Shown here in pieces: positions 8,540 to 17,559 of a stretch of DNA of 64,000 nucleotides. The stretch spans positions 513,466-577,465 of the forward strand of contig CAZJHH010000001.1 in the NCBI GenBank assembly GCA_964545875.1, read 5' to 3'. The notes below the pieces were generated by a model. It was not told the DNA's origin and did not search any database. It saw only the letters and a program-made list of their open reading frames with translations. The translations under genes were made by a program, and so were the position numbers. The stretch is from DAIPKP01 sp964545875 (lineage in GTDB: Bacteria; Synergistota; Synergistia; Synergistales; Aminiphilaceae). Every line of letters starts with the position of its first letter. Position 1 is the stretch's first letter.

Positions 8540-9475
8540 ATGCGAAAAGTACCGGCCCTTCGGCCAGGAGATACTCTGGGATTTATCGCTCCTTCCAGCC
8601 CGGTTCCTCGGGGAAAGCTGGAGCAGAGCATCGAAATAACCGAAGCCCTGGGATTTAACGTGGTGGTGGGAGAGAGCTGTCATGCCTCCTGGGGGTATCT
8701 TGCGGGGCCCGACGATCTACGGGCCAAGGATGTCAATCGCATGTTCGGGGATCCGGATATTCAAGGCATCTTCTGCGTTCGGGGAGGAGACGGGGCCACC
8801 CGGATTCCCGAACGGATCGACATGTCCCTTATCCGGAACAATCCCAAGGTCTTTCTGGGATACAGCGACATTACGGTGCTTCATCTCATGATTCTTCAAG
8901 AGGCGGGGTTCTGCACCTTCCACGGTCCCATGCCGAGTACGGAATTTGGAAAGGAAACCTTCGAGGGGTACGTGAAGGATTCTCTTCTTCGGGCTCTCAC
9001 GAACCCCGAACCTCCCGGAGAAATTCTTCCCTATCCGGGAGCTCCCGCCATGCAAAATCTCGTGCCGGGGGTGGCGGAGGGAGAGCTCACCGGGGGCTGT
9101 CTTTCACTTGTCTGTGCCCTTCTGGGAACTCCCTGGGAAATTGATACCAAAGGGAAAATTCTCGTTTTTGAGGATGTCAACGAAGAACCCTATAAGATCG
9201 ACCGTATGCTCTGCTCTCTTCGCATGGCGGGAAAGCTCCGGGATGCGGCGGCGGTGGTGGTGGGACAGATCGAAAAGGCCGAGGCCAAGGATCCCGCGAA
9301 AAGCCTCACTCTTGAGGAGGTTTGGGAAAGTCACCTGGCCTGTCTCGACAAGCCGGTCCTCTTGGGAGGATGCTTCGGACACGGAGAAAAAAAGGCCACC
9401 CTCCCCCTGGGAGCCCGGGCTCGGGTGGATAGCGTCAAGGGGGTTTTCTCGGTTCTGGAATCCGGGGTATACTGA
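8540..9475 (+). CDS. S66-family LD-carboxypeptidase-like serine peptidase (LdcA/YkfA/MccF type)
   Basis: A 311-residue cytoplasmic protein. Family S66 enzymes cleave the L,D-bond between diaminopimelate/lysine and the terminal D-alanine of murein tetrapeptides, or related amide bonds. The Ser-Glu-His catalytic set is visible: nucleophile Ser in FLGYSDITVLH, Glu in LVFEDVNEEPYKIDRML, and His in GGCFGHGE. The start MRKVPALRPGDTLGFIAPSSP at ATG 8540 follows AGGAAAGGA with about 9 bases of spacing. In Bacillus a homologue (ykfA) is part of a dpp-linked murein-peptide catabolism locus, and the same neighbourhood is seen here. Exact substrate unproven. Confidence 0.88.
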   Translation: MRKVPALRPGDTLGFIAPSSPVPRGKLEQSIEITEALGFNVVVGESCHASWGYLAGPDDLRAKDVNRMFGDPDIQGIFCVRGGDGATRIPERIDMSLIRNNPKVFLGYSDITVLHLMILQEAGFCTFHGPMPSTEFGKETFEGYVKDSLLRALTNPEPPGEILPYPGAPAMQNLVPGVAEGELTGGCLSLVCALLGTPWEIDTKGKILVFEDVNEEPYKIDRMLCSLRMAGKLRDAAAVVVGQIEKAEAKDPAKSLTLEEVWESHLACLDKPVLLGGCFGHGEKKATLPLGARARVDSVKGVFSVLESGVY

Positions 9476-9498
9476 GAAGGAAAAGGGAGGTTCGTTTC

Positions 9499-10317
9499 AT
9501 GAAGCTCTACATAAGCTGTGACATGGAGGGAGCTACGGGGGTGGTGCATCCCGATCAGTGCACTCCCGGCAAGGAAGCCTATGCCTTCGGACGACACTGG
9601 CAGCTTCAGGATACCCTGGCGGTTCTCCGGGGCGCCGAAAAGGCGGGGGTTCGGGAGGTATTGCTGAACGACTCCCATAACGGCATGAAGAACCTCGATA
9701 TCGGAGCTTTTTCGGGAAAAGTGCATCTGGTGAGCGGCACTCCCAAGCCCTTCAGCATGATGGAGGGAGCCCGGGGGTACGACGCCATTTTTTTCGTGGC
9801 CTATCATGCCAAGGCGGGAACTCTCAGGGGCGTGCTGGATCATACCATGAGCATGGCTCTTTCCGAGGTCTCTCTCAACGGTCGCTCCGTGGGAGAGCTC
9901 GGAGTCAACGCCGCCCTGGGAGCGTATTGGGGAGTGCCGGTGCTTCTCGTTACGGGGGATGATGCGGTCTGTGAGGAAGCTCGAAACTTTTTCCCCCATG
10001 CGATCATGACCTGTTCGGTAAAAAAGGGAGTGGGGCGCCACGCGGCGGAGCTATGCAATCCCGGAGAAAGTGCCCTTCTTCTGGAGGAAGCCGCCTGCAA
10101 GGCCCTGGAAGCATCCCGTATGGATCAGGCCCGGAGGGCCCTAACGAAGGAGCAAAACTACTCTCTTCGGGTAACCCTGGGATCCACGTTTCAGGCGGAC
10201 AAGGCGGATCTCTTTCCCGGAGCTCTGCGGGTGGACGGTCGTACCCTGGAATATTCCAGCTCCTCCATGGAGGATGTCTATACCTGGTTCCGGGGAGTTA
10301 TCTCCCTGGCGAGCTAG
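9499..10317 (+). CDS. dppA: M55-family D-aminopeptidase (DppA type)
   Basis: A 272-residue zinc peptidase of family M55. Expected metal ligands appear in order: Asp and Glu in CDMEG near the N-terminus, His in LNDSHNGMKNLD, His in FVAYHAKAGT and Glu in VGELGVNAA. B. subtilis DppA releases D-amino acids from the N-terminus of D-Ala-containing peptides and forms a decameric ring. In this operon it would degrade imported D-Ala-D-Ala or murein-type peptides. The gene starts 24 bases after the S66 peptidase gene, with AGGGAGG before its ATG. Confidence is high for the family and moderate for the physiological substrate. Confidence 0.92.
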   Translation: MKLYISCDMEGATGVVHPDQCTPGKEAYAFGRHWQLQDTLAVLRGAEKAGVREVLLNDSHNGMKNLDIGAFSGKVHLVSGTPKPFSMMEGARGYDAIFFVAYHAKAGTLRGVLDHTMSMALSEVSLNGRSVGELGVNAALGAYWGVPVLLVTGDDAVCEEARNFFPHAIMTCSVKKGVGRHAAELCNPGESALLLEEAACKALEASRMDQARRALTKEQNYSLRVTLGSTFQADKADLFPGALRVDGRTLEYSSSSMEDVYTWFRGVISLAS

Positions 10318-10379
10318 CCTTTTTGGAAAGACCCGGTTTTTGGAATACCATACTATGGAAATAAGCGAGGGAATGTATC

Positions 10380-11108
10380 GTGACACGACCAGTACTTATC
10401 GGAATCGGGGGAAATGAAACCCGCTCTCCCAAAGGGCAGATTCGATGCGATCTCCCCTACGCCTATGTCAAAGCCGTGGAGGAAGCCGGCGGAATTCCCC
10501 TGGTACTCTCTCAGCTGCGGCATCTTGAAGGCGTGGAGGAACAGCTTAAGAGAGTGGATGGGGTGCTCCTTCCCGGCGGAGGCGACGTGCATCCTCTCCT
10601 CTGGGGAGAAGAGCCGGAACGCGGACTGAAAGAAACCTTTCCCTTTCTCGACCGATTTCAGATTGCCCTCGCTCGGAAGGCCCTGGAACGAAAGATGCCT
10701 CTTTTGGGAATCTGCAAGGGAATCCAGGTGCTCAACGTAGCCCTGGGGGGCACTCTTATACAGGATCTTTCCTCCTGCTCCTGGGTAGCTCTGCAGCATA
10801 CCCAGGAGACAGCCGCCCGATATGCCTCGCATTCGGTAGCCCTCGAAGAGGGGTCTTTGCTCTCCGGGCTTTGGGGAAATCGGGTAGAGGTGAACAGCTT
10901 TCATCATCAGGCGGTGCGAGAACCCGGGAAGGGGCTTGTGATCACCGGTCGATCTCCGGACGGGGTCATCGAAGCCCTGGAGATGAAAGACGTTCCTTTT
11001 GTGGTGGGAGTACAGTGGCATCCCGAAGAAATGGTGGAGGAACATGAAGAGATGCGCCTTCTTTTCCGGCGCTTTGTGGAGGAGGCAATTCTTTTTTCAC
11101 GATCCTGA
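10380..11108 (+). CDS. Class I glutamine amidotransferase-like hydrolase (peptidase C26, PuuD-like)
   Basis: A 242-residue cytosolic hydrolase. The nucleophile cysteine lies in LLGICKGIQVLN (elbow GIC(K/R)GxQ), and the His-Glu pair in GVQWHPEE. GVLLPGGGDVHP is the C26 oxyanion region. PuuD-type enzymes cleave gamma-glutamyl amides such as gamma-glutamyl-GABA. In this operon a gamma-D-glutamyl peptide from murein would be an attractive substrate, but that is inference. GTG 10380 is used as start. The gene ends 20 bases before the GGDEF gene and is probably co-transcribed with it. Confidence 0.87.
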   Translation: MTRPVLIGIGGNETRSPKGQIRCDLPYAYVKAVEEAGGIPLVLSQLRHLEGVEEQLKRVDGVLLPGGGDVHPLLWGEEPERGLKETFPFLDRFQIALARKALERKMPLLGICKGIQVLNVALGGTLIQDLSSCSWVALQHTQETAARYASHSVALEEGSLLSGLWGNRVEVNSFHHQAVREPGKGLVITGRSPDGVIEALEMKDVPFVVGVQWHPEEMVEEHEEMRLLFRRFVEEAILFSRS

Positions 11109-11128
11109 AAAATTTCGAGGTGGCAGAA

Positions 11129-12433
11129 ATGAGCATGCATGAGGAGAAGGGCGACGGCCATGGCGTGGTTGAAGAAATTCGGGCGTTTCTGGATCGCTGG
11201 TTTTCTCACTACGAAAAAGGAGACGTGGTTTCTCTCGTCTCCATGGGGTTGCCCTCCTATGTCAGCCTGGGAACCGGACAAGAGGAGATCAGCTTTACCC
11301 TCGAGGCGTATGAGAAAGCCCTCATGCGGGATATGGACCAGCGCACGGCCTGCACCGTCCGCAACCGGTCTTTTCACATCCGGGGGAAGGGTTCCTTTGG
11401 CTGGGCCCTCGTTCTGGCCGATTACTGCTGGGATCTTCCGGGAAGCCATAGCCATCTGGAGATGCATGGACGCCGAACCTTTGTCCTGAGAAAGGTCCGG
11501 GGAGAGTGGTTCGTGGAGCATAACCATTTTTCCATTCCCGCTCTGGGGCAGGAAGAGGGAGCCTCCTATCCCAGCCTTCGGCCCCTTCTGGAGCGCTACT
11601 TTCTCTTGGAAGAGGCCACCCGGGATATCATTCTCTTCGTGCAGCTTCAGGATGGCCTCATCGTGGAGGCCAACCGGGCTGCCCTCAGGGAGTTCGGCTA
11701 TTCCCAGGAAGATCTTCTCCGCATGTCTTTGGAGGATCTTCTCGAAAAAGGTTCTCTTTCGGAGCTTCTTCTCGCATCGGAAGCTACGGACTCCCTGCTG
11801 GAGGTTGCCTGGACGACCCGGGGGGGAGGCTCTTTTCCGGGAGAAACCTCTCTGCAGAAGGTAGTCCTCGGAGAGGCACCTCTGTGCCTCGTGATGGTGC
11901 GGAATATCTCTCGCCGTAAGGAGATCGAAAGAAAATACTATCTTGCCGCTACCCGGGATCATCTTACGGGAGTTCTCAATCGACAGCATTTCGAGGAAAT
12001 TCTCGAGGCCCGGATGGAGTATGCCCGAAGAAACGACACTTCTTTGACCTTCGTCCTTTTCGATGTGGATGATTTCAAGAAAATCAACGATTCCTACGGG
12101 CACCCTCAGGGAGATCGGGTTCTTGTAAAGCTCGGGGCCCTGGCGGAAACGTCTTTCCCCGAGAAAAACGCTTTTTTTGGCCGATGGGGGGGAGACGAGT
12201 TTACGCTTCTTCTTGAAAGATCCCTGGCGGAGACTATTGCCCGAATCCAGGATTTCCAACGAATTCTTAAAAAGACGGAAGTTTCTCCTCTTCCGGCAGG
12301 AGGAGTAACCCTCAGCTTGGGCATAGTATCCTATCATCCGGGAGAATCTCTCGGAAATTTGCTGCGCAGAGCGGATGAGGCTCTTTACCAGGCAAAGCGA
12401 GAGGGACGAAATCGCCTCTGCGTTATGGACTGA
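11129..12433 (+). CDS. SnoaL-like/PAS/GGDEF diguanylate cyclase
   Basis: A 434-residue soluble protein in three parts. Residues ~10-140 look like a SnoaL/NTF2-type cone domain (FLDRWFSHYEKGDV...VRGEWFVEHNHFSIP). Residues ~155-270 are a PAS domain (VQLQDGLIVEANRAALREFGYSQEDL). Residues ~275-434 are a GGDEF domain with intact active site GRWGGDEF and DVDDFKKINDSYGH. It should make cyclic di-GMP. No RxxD inhibitory site precedes GGDEF, so product feedback at that site looks absent. There is no membrane segment, so the signal is cytoplasmic. ATG 11129 is chosen because GAGG at 11117-11120 is properly spaced. It is the last gene of the peptide operon and may link nutrient status to c-di-GMP. Confidence 0.9.
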   Translation: MSMHEEKGDGHGVVEEIRAFLDRWFSHYEKGDVVSLVSMGLPSYVSLGTGQEEISFTLEAYEKALMRDMDQRTACTVRNRSFHIRGKGSFGWALVLADYCWDLPGSHSHLEMHGRRTFVLRKVRGEWFVEHNHFSIPALGQEEGASYPSLRPLLERYFLLEEATRDIILFVQLQDGLIVEANRAALREFGYSQEDLLRMSLEDLLEKGSLSELLLASEATDSLLEVAWTTRGGGSFPGETSLQKVVLGEAPLCLVMVRNISRRKEIERKYYLAATRDHLTGVLNRQHFEEILEARMEYARRNDTSLTFVLFDVDDFKKINDSYGHPQGDRVLVKLGALAETSFPEKNAFFGRWGGDEFTLLLERSLAETIARIQDFQRILKKTEVSPLPAGGVTLSLGIVSYHPGESLGNLLRRADEALYQAKREGRNRLCVMD

Positions 12434-12458
12434 GATCTGTCTCTATGATACATGCATA

Positions 12459-12509
12459 AAAGGGACGAAGCCCCGGAGAGCAAAATGTTCTCCGGGGCTT
12501 CGTCCCTTT
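12459..12509. terminator. Bidirectional terminator, GGDEF gene / pyruvate:ferredoxin oxidoreductase
   Basis: A 21-base perfect stem (AAAGGGACGAAGCCCCGGAGA at 12459-12479, complement at 12489-12509) with a 9-base loop. It is flanked by A-runs and T-runs and lies between convergent genes. Confidence 0.9.
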
Positions 12510-12543
12510 GGCTATGGCATCGGCATTGCTGCCGGGAAAAAGC

Positions 12544-15500
12544 CTATTCCCAGGGCATATCCGCCAGGTACTTGTACATCTTCCAGTTTTTCTTGATATC
12601 CTTCTGGGCGGTCTCGATGAGAGCCTTGGAATCCTCGGGATGAGCCCGCTTCAGCATGTTGTACCGGTTTTCCCCGTAGACGTATTCTTCCAGGGATAAC
12701 GTGGGTTCCTTGCTGTCCAGAGAGAGGGGGTTTTTGCCCTCCATGGCCAGCATGGGGTTGTAGCGCATAAGAATCCAGTGTCCCGCATCCACTGCCTGCT
12801 TCTGATGGAGCAGCCCCGTTTCGAGAGCGAATCCGTGGGCGATGCAGTGAGCGTAAGCGATGATGATGGAGGGACCGTCGTAGGCTTCGGCTTCCCGGAA
12901 GGCTTTGATAGTCTGAGCATCGTTGGCTCCCATGGCAACCCGGGCCACGTAACAGGATCCGTAGGTCATGCAGATCCGGGCAAGATCCTTCTTGCCCATG
13001 GGCTTGCCCCCTGCGGCAAACTTGGCTACTGCGCCCATGGGAGTGGCCTTGGACATCTGTCCTCCGGTATTGGAGTAGACTTCCGTGTCGAGAACCAGAA
13101 TGTTGACGTTCCGGTTCGATGCTACCACGTGATCCAGCCCGCCGTATCCGATATCGTAGGCCCAGCCGTCGCCGCCGAGAATCCAGACGCTCTTTTTGAC
13201 GAGGTAGTCCGCCACGCCGAGAAGCATCTTGGCGTCGGCTTCCTTGGCGTTCGCCAGCACCTTGCGGAGTTCCTCCACGTTTTTACGCTGGGCCGCAATG
13301 CCCTCGTCGGCGCTCTGGTCGGTTTCGAGAAGAGCTTTGACAAGCTGCTCTCCGATGACGTCCTTGAGTCGCACCACCAGTTCCCGGGCGAACTCCTGGT
13401 TTTTATCCACCGCCAGGCGCATGCCCATGCCGAACTCCGCATTATCCTCGAAGAGAGAGTTGGACCATGCAGGGCCGCGGCCTTCGTTGTTCACCGCCCA
13501 GGGAGTGGTGGGAAGGTTGCCGCCGTAGATGGAGGAGCATCCCGTGGCGTTGGCGATAAGAGCCCGGTCGCCGAAGAGGGTGCTCAGAAGCTTTACGTAG
13601 GGAGTTTCGCCGCAGCCTGCACAGGCGCCGGAGAACTCGAAGAGAGGCCGCAAAAGCTGTACGTCCTTTACCGCATTCAGGTTCAGTTCTCCCCGGGCGG
13701 CATCGGGAATGTTCAGGAAGAACTCCCAGTTCTTTTTCTCCTCTTCCCGGATGGGAGGCTGGGGAACCATGTTGATGGCCTTCTTGCCCTCTTCGGTCTT
13801 GTTCTTGGCAGGGCAGTTCACCACGCAGAGGCCGCAGCCGGTGCAGTCTTCCACCGCTATCTGAAGGGTGTATTTCTTGCCCTCGAACTGCTTCCACTTG
13901 GCATCGGTGGATTTGAAGGTCTCCGGGGCATTTTTGAGGAGTGCCTCGTCGTAGACCTTGGCCCGGATGACCCCGTGAGGGCATACCAGGGAGCACTTGC
14001 CGCACTGGATGCAGACGTTGGGATCCCAGGCGGGAACTTCCAGGGCCACGTTTCGCTTCTCCCACTGGGTGGTGGCGGAGGGGAAGGTGCCGTCGGGAGC
14101 GAAGGCGCTCACGGGGATGGAATCTCCCTCCAGGGCGATGATGGGCCCCACGATATCCTGTACGGCCTTGGGAGCCTCCGCAGGTACCGGAGCGAGAAGG
14201 TCGAAACTGCTCGTGACGCTTCCGGGGATCTTCACTTCGTGGAGATCTTCCAGGGTGGCATCCACGGCGGCGTAGTTCTTCTGAACCACCGCTTCGCCCT
14301 TCTTGCCGTAGGTCTTCTGAATGGCCTTCTTGATGGCCGCAATGGCTTCTTCCCGGGGGAGAATGCCGCTCAGGGCGAAGAAACAGGTCTGCATGATACC
14401 GTTGATGCGGACGCCCATGCCGGTTTTGCCTGCCACCTTGTAGCCGTCGATGACGTAGAATTTAATCTTCTTGTCGATGATCCTCTTCTGGGTCCGCTTG
14501 GGGAGGTGATCCCAGACTTCCTCGGGGCCGTAGATGCTGTTCAGCAGGAAGGTGGCACCTTCTGCGGCATCCTTGAGCACGTCCAGCTTCTCCATGAAGG
14601 AGAACTGGTGGCAGGCGATGAAGTTGGCGGAGTTGATGAGATAGGGAGAGCGGATCTTGTTGGGACCGAAACGAAGATGGGAAACCGTAACGCCTCCGGA
14701 CTTCTTGGAGTCGTACACGAAGTAGCCCTGGGCATGGTTTTCCGTATTGCCTCCGATGATCTTGATGGAGTTCTTGTTGGCTCCCACGGTGCCGTCGGAG
14801 CCGAGGCCGAAGAAGAGGCACCGGGTGGACTTGGGATCTGCGGTGGAGAAGTCGGGATCGTAATCCAGGCTCAGATGGGTGACATCGTCATTGATTCCCA
14901 CGGTGAAACGTTTTTTGGGGTTTGCCTTGCCGAGTTCGTCGAAGACCGCCTTCACCATGGTGGGGGTAAATTCCTTGGAGGAGAGACCGTACCGGCCGCC
15001 GATGACGGTGACGTCGCAGCGCTCTTCCCGGAGGACGTTGGCCACGTCGAGGAAAAGGGGCTCCCCTTCGGCGCCGGGCTCTTTGGTGCGGTCCAGCACC
15101 GCCACGGATTTGACGCTCTTGGGAAGCGTCTTGAGGAGATGTTTCGCCGAGAAGGGGCGGAAGAGGCGAACCTTGATAAGGCCGACCTTCTCGCCCTGTC
15201 CCACGAGGTACTCCACCGCTTCGTGGGCGGTTTCCGCGCCGGAGCCCATGAGAATGACCACCTTTTCGGCATCCGGAGCGCCTACGTAGTCGAAGAGATG
15301 GTACTCCCGGCCCACCACCTTGGCGAACTTCTCCATCACCTTTTCCACGATCTCGGGACAGGCGTCGTAGAAGGGGTTGCAAGCCTCTCGGGCCTGGAAG
15401 AAGTGATCGGGATTCTGGGCGGTGCCGCGGATGAAGGGTTTTTCGGGGTTCAGTGCCCGGGCGCGAACCTCCGCGACCTTGTCGTCGTCGATCATGGCGC

Positions 15501-16074
15501 GCACGTCTTCCCGGGTGATTTCCTCCACCTTGTGGACTTCGTGGGAGGTGCGGAAGCCGTCGAAGAAGTGGACGAAGGGAATTCGGGACTCCAGAGTGGA
15601 TGCCTGGGCGATGAGGGCCAGGTCCATGACTTCCTGAACGCTATTGGACGCCAGGAAGCCGAAACCCGTGCTCCGGGCGGCCATCACGTCGCTGTGATCG
15701 CCGAAGATGGAGAGGGCGTGGGTTGCCACGGTGCGGGCGGTAACGTGGAATACCGTGGAGGTAAGTTCTCCCGCGATCTTGAACATGTTGGGGATCATCA
15801 GGAGAAGCCCCTGAGAAGCAGTGAAGGTGGTGGTAAGAGCTCCTGCCTGAAGAGCTCCGTGAACCGCGCCGGAGGCTCCGCCTTCGCTCTGCATCTCCGT
15901 TACCTGGGGCACCGTTCCCCACAAATTCGTCCGATTCTCGGAAGACCACTGATCGGACCATTCTCCCATGGGGGAAGAGGGGGTGATGGGATAAATGGCG
16001 ATAACCTCGCTCGTCATATGAGCAATATGCGCCGCAGCTTCGTTCCCATCAACAACTACTTTGGGTCTGGCCAT
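12544..16074 (-). CDS. nifJ: Pyruvate:ferredoxin (flavodoxin) oxidoreductase, single-chain
   Basis: A 1176-residue homodimer-type enzyme that oxidatively decarboxylates pyruvate to acetyl-CoA and CO2 with ferredoxin or flavodoxin as acceptor. It is the central step of anaerobic pyruvate use. Domains in order: pyrimidine-binding thiamine-diphosphate domain at the N-terminus (VVDGNEAAAHIAHMTSEV...YPITPSSPMGEWSD); a CoA-binding/gamma region; two [4Fe-4S] motifs, CIQCGKCSLVCPHG (~688) and CTGCGLCVVNCPAK (~743); and the C-terminal TPP domain with CAGCGE (~816) and ATGCSSIYGGNLPTTPW. Length matches the family. ATG 16074 follows AAGGAGGT. A 1119-codon open frame on the opposite strand is a codon-bias artefact. 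Confidence 0.97.
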   Translation of the reverse strand: MARPKVVVDGNEAAAHIAHMTSEVIAIYPITPSSPMGEWSDQWSSENRTNLWGTVPQVTEMQSEGGASGAVHGALQAGALTTTFTASQGLLLMIPNMFKIAGELTSTVFHVTARTVATHALSIFGDHSDVMAARSTGFGFLASNSVQEVMDLALIAQASTLESRIPFVHFFDGFRTSHEVHKVEEITREDVRAMIDDDKVAEVRARALNPEKPFIRGTAQNPDHFFQAREACNPFYDACPEIVEKVMEKFAKVVGREYHLFDYVGAPDAEKVVILMGSGAETAHEAVEYLVGQGEKVGLIKVRLFRPFSAKHLLKTLPKSVKSVAVLDRTKEPGAEGEPLFLDVANVLREERCDVTVIGGRYGLSSKEFTPTMVKAVFDELGKANPKKRFTVGINDDVTHLSLDYDPDFSTADPKSTRCLFFGLGSDGTVGANKNSIKIIGGNTENHAQGYFVYDSKKSGGVTVSHLRFGPNKIRSPYLINSANFIACHQFSFMEKLDVLKDAAEGATFLLNSIYGPEEVWDHLPKRTQKRIIDKKIKFYVIDGYKVAGKTGMGVRINGIMQTCFFALSGILPREEAIAAIKKAIQKTYGKKGEAVVQKNYAAVDATLEDLHEVKIPGSVTSSFDLLAPVPAEAPKAVQDIVGPIIALEGDSIPVSAFAPDGTFPSATTQWEKRNVALEVPAWDPNVCIQCGKCSLVCPHGVIRAKVYDEALLKNAPETFKSTDAKWKQFEGKKYTLQIAVEDCTGCGLCVVNCPAKNKTEEGKKAINMVPQPPIREEEKKNWEFFLNIPDAARGELNLNAVKDVQLLRPLFEFSGACAGCGETPYVKLLSTLFGDRALIANATGCSSIYGGNLPTTPWAVNNEGRGPAWSNSLFEDNAEFGMGMRLAVDKNQEFARELVVRLKDVIGEQLVKALLETDQSADEGIAAQRKNVEELRKVLANAKEADAKMLLGVADYLVKKSVWILGGDGWAYDIGYGGLDHVVASNRNVNILVLDTEVYSNTGGQMSKATPMGAVAKFAAGGKPMGKKDLARICMTYGSCYVARVAMGANDAQTIKAFREAEAYDGPSIIIAYAHCIAHGFALETGLLHQKQAVDAGHWILMRYNPMLAMEGKNPLSLDSKEPTLSLEEYVYGENRYNMLKRAHPEDSKALIETAQKDIKKNWKMYKYLADMPWE

Positions 16075-16635
16075 GCTGCCTACCTCCTTATAGATAATCC
16101 GGCTTGTGGAACGCACCACAAAAAACCGCCGGAATGAGTCTGCCTCGGCAGAAAAACGATCGCTTTGGTTCGAGCCAATTGAGGGAAAATTTCACAAAGT
16201 GGGCGACACAGAAAAACCTTCGCCCTTCTTCAACGGATGTTTTTTGAAACTTCGTAAAATGTCCTTTGCTTCCAAGCATTATACGGCACAATGCTAGAAA
16301 TGTATAGACGAAACCGACAAATGCATTTTTTGAGAAATTTTCCTTACGAGATCGCGGTTTCCTTGAAAAAAGTCGAGGGGAAAAATGGTTTTTCTCAGTT
16401 TTCAGGGGGGCAATAAAAAAATCAATTTCAGAAAACCTTTGCTTTCGGTGTATTTTCAGGAACAAAAAATTCAATGGTTGTTGATATTTTTGGAGAAAAG
16501 TGCTTCGAGGCGGGAGGGGGTATTTTTTTCGAAAGGAAGGAACCTGGCAGAGGTTTTCCCGAAGAGGGATATTTTTGAAATTCCCTTTCTCCATGCCCTG
16601 GTTTTTGGGCATGGAGAGGACGCACATCGAAACGT
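16075..16635. other. Spacer between pyruvate:ferredoxin oxidoreductase start and panE end
   Basis: About 560 AT-rich bases. On the minus strand TATAAT (16278-16283) is a possible -10 box for the oxidoreductase gene, without a convincing -35. A strong hairpin lies at 16588-16617 next to panE. A 17-base segment at 16534-16550 recurs with one mismatch at 20316-20332. I find no gene. Confidence 0.4.
16588..16617 (-). terminator. Hairpin downstream of the pantothenate operon
   Basis: TCTCCATGCCC (16588-16598) pairs perfectly with GGGCATGGAGA (16607-16617) around an 8-base loop, about 20 bases beyond the panE stop. The T-run on the minus strand is poor, so termination strength is uncertain. Confidence 0.55.
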
Positions 16636-17559
16636 TCAGTTCTCTCGAAGGGTTTCTATTCCTCGAAGCAGGCGCCAGATGCTTTCCGTGTGGGGCACCG
16701 AAAGACCTCCTCTTCGGGCCCGCAAAACCACCTGGCCGCTGATGGCATCGTTTTCCGTGAGGCGTCCCGCTTCCACGTCCTGGAGCATGGAGCTTCGGTT
16801 GGCCCAGGTTTTCTCGCATATGGAAAAGCATTTTTCCAGACATGCTCGATGGTCGAGAACGATCCCCTCGCTTTGAGCCACTTTCAGGGCTTCCCGAAGA
16901 AGAGCTTGCATAAGCTCTCGGAGATCTCCCGAGGCGAGAAGCTCTCCGTTGGGGCGTTTTGTCAGTGCCGAAAGGGGATTGATCGCTGCGTTTATGGCGA
17001 GTTTTTCCCAGAGGGGGGGCAGGGGGTCTTCCCGGAGATCCGTCCGGAATCCGGCGCGGCGGAAAAGGTGCTCCAGGGGAGCGAGATCCTCTCCTCTTCG
17101 GAGGGGCCCCAGCACGAGTTCTCCCTCTCCCGCCTCATGTACCGCACCTTCCGCATCCACCCAGGCGCCGTAGGTGCAGGGAGCCAGGACAACGCGGCGT
17201 TCTCCTGCGGCTTCCGCGAGGATCTCGGCGTTTCCCAGTCCGTTCTGAACTGTCATTATGCGGCTTGTGGTGTTCTCCTCCAGGAGATGGGGAATCAGGG
17301 GGGCCACGGAAGATGTGGCGTGAGCCTTTACCGCCACTATCACGAGGGGAGAGGGGAGGAGATTTTCCGGAGAAGAGGCGAGGAGAGGGCGAAAGCCGTG
17401 ATGTTTTCCCGAAGCATCCAGGAACTGCAATCCCCTTTGGTTCAGCTGATCGAAGCGCCTTCCCCGATGCTGGAAGATTTGGACGTTTTCTTCCTGCATA
17501 AGCAGCCGGGCGGCGAGAAGTCCTCCCAGGGCACCGCAGCCCACCAGCGTTATTCTCAA
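16636..17559 (-). CDS. panE: 2-dehydropantoate 2-reductase
   Basis: A 307-residue NADPH-dependent reductase that makes pantoate from ketopantoate, the second step of pantothenate synthesis. An N-terminal Rossmann motif VGCGALGGLLAARLL is followed by VIVAVKAHAT and TVQNGLGNAE. The C-terminal helical domain has KLAINAAINPLSALTKRPNGEL, the conserved active-site region with catalytic Lys and Asn. The start is a TTG at 17559 embedded in a TTGA overlap with the panB stop, which implies translational coupling. It is the last gene of panC-panD-panB-panE. Confidence 0.92.
   Translation of the reverse strand: MRITLVGCGALGGLLAARLLMQEENVQIFQHRGRRFDQLNQRGLQFLDASGKHHGFRPLLASSPENLLPSPLVIVAVKAHATSSVAPLIPHLLEENTTSRIMTVQNGLGNAEILAEAAGERRVVLAPCTYGAWVDAEGAVHEAGEGELVLGPLRRGEDLAPLEHLFRRAGFRTDLREDPLPPLWEKLAINAAINPLSALTKRPNGELLASGDLRELMQALLREALKVAQSEGIVLDHRACLEKCFSICEKTWANRSSMLQDVEAGRLTENDAISGQVVLRARRGGLSVPHTESIWRLLRGIETLREN

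Noticed and set aside
12778..16137. 1119-codon open frame on the plus strand opposite the pyruvate:ferredoxin oxidoreductase gene
   Set aside because: The minus strand encodes an unmistakable, full-length enzyme. The plus frame stays open because of the codon bias of the real gene; it has no recognisable domain, and its composition is implausible.
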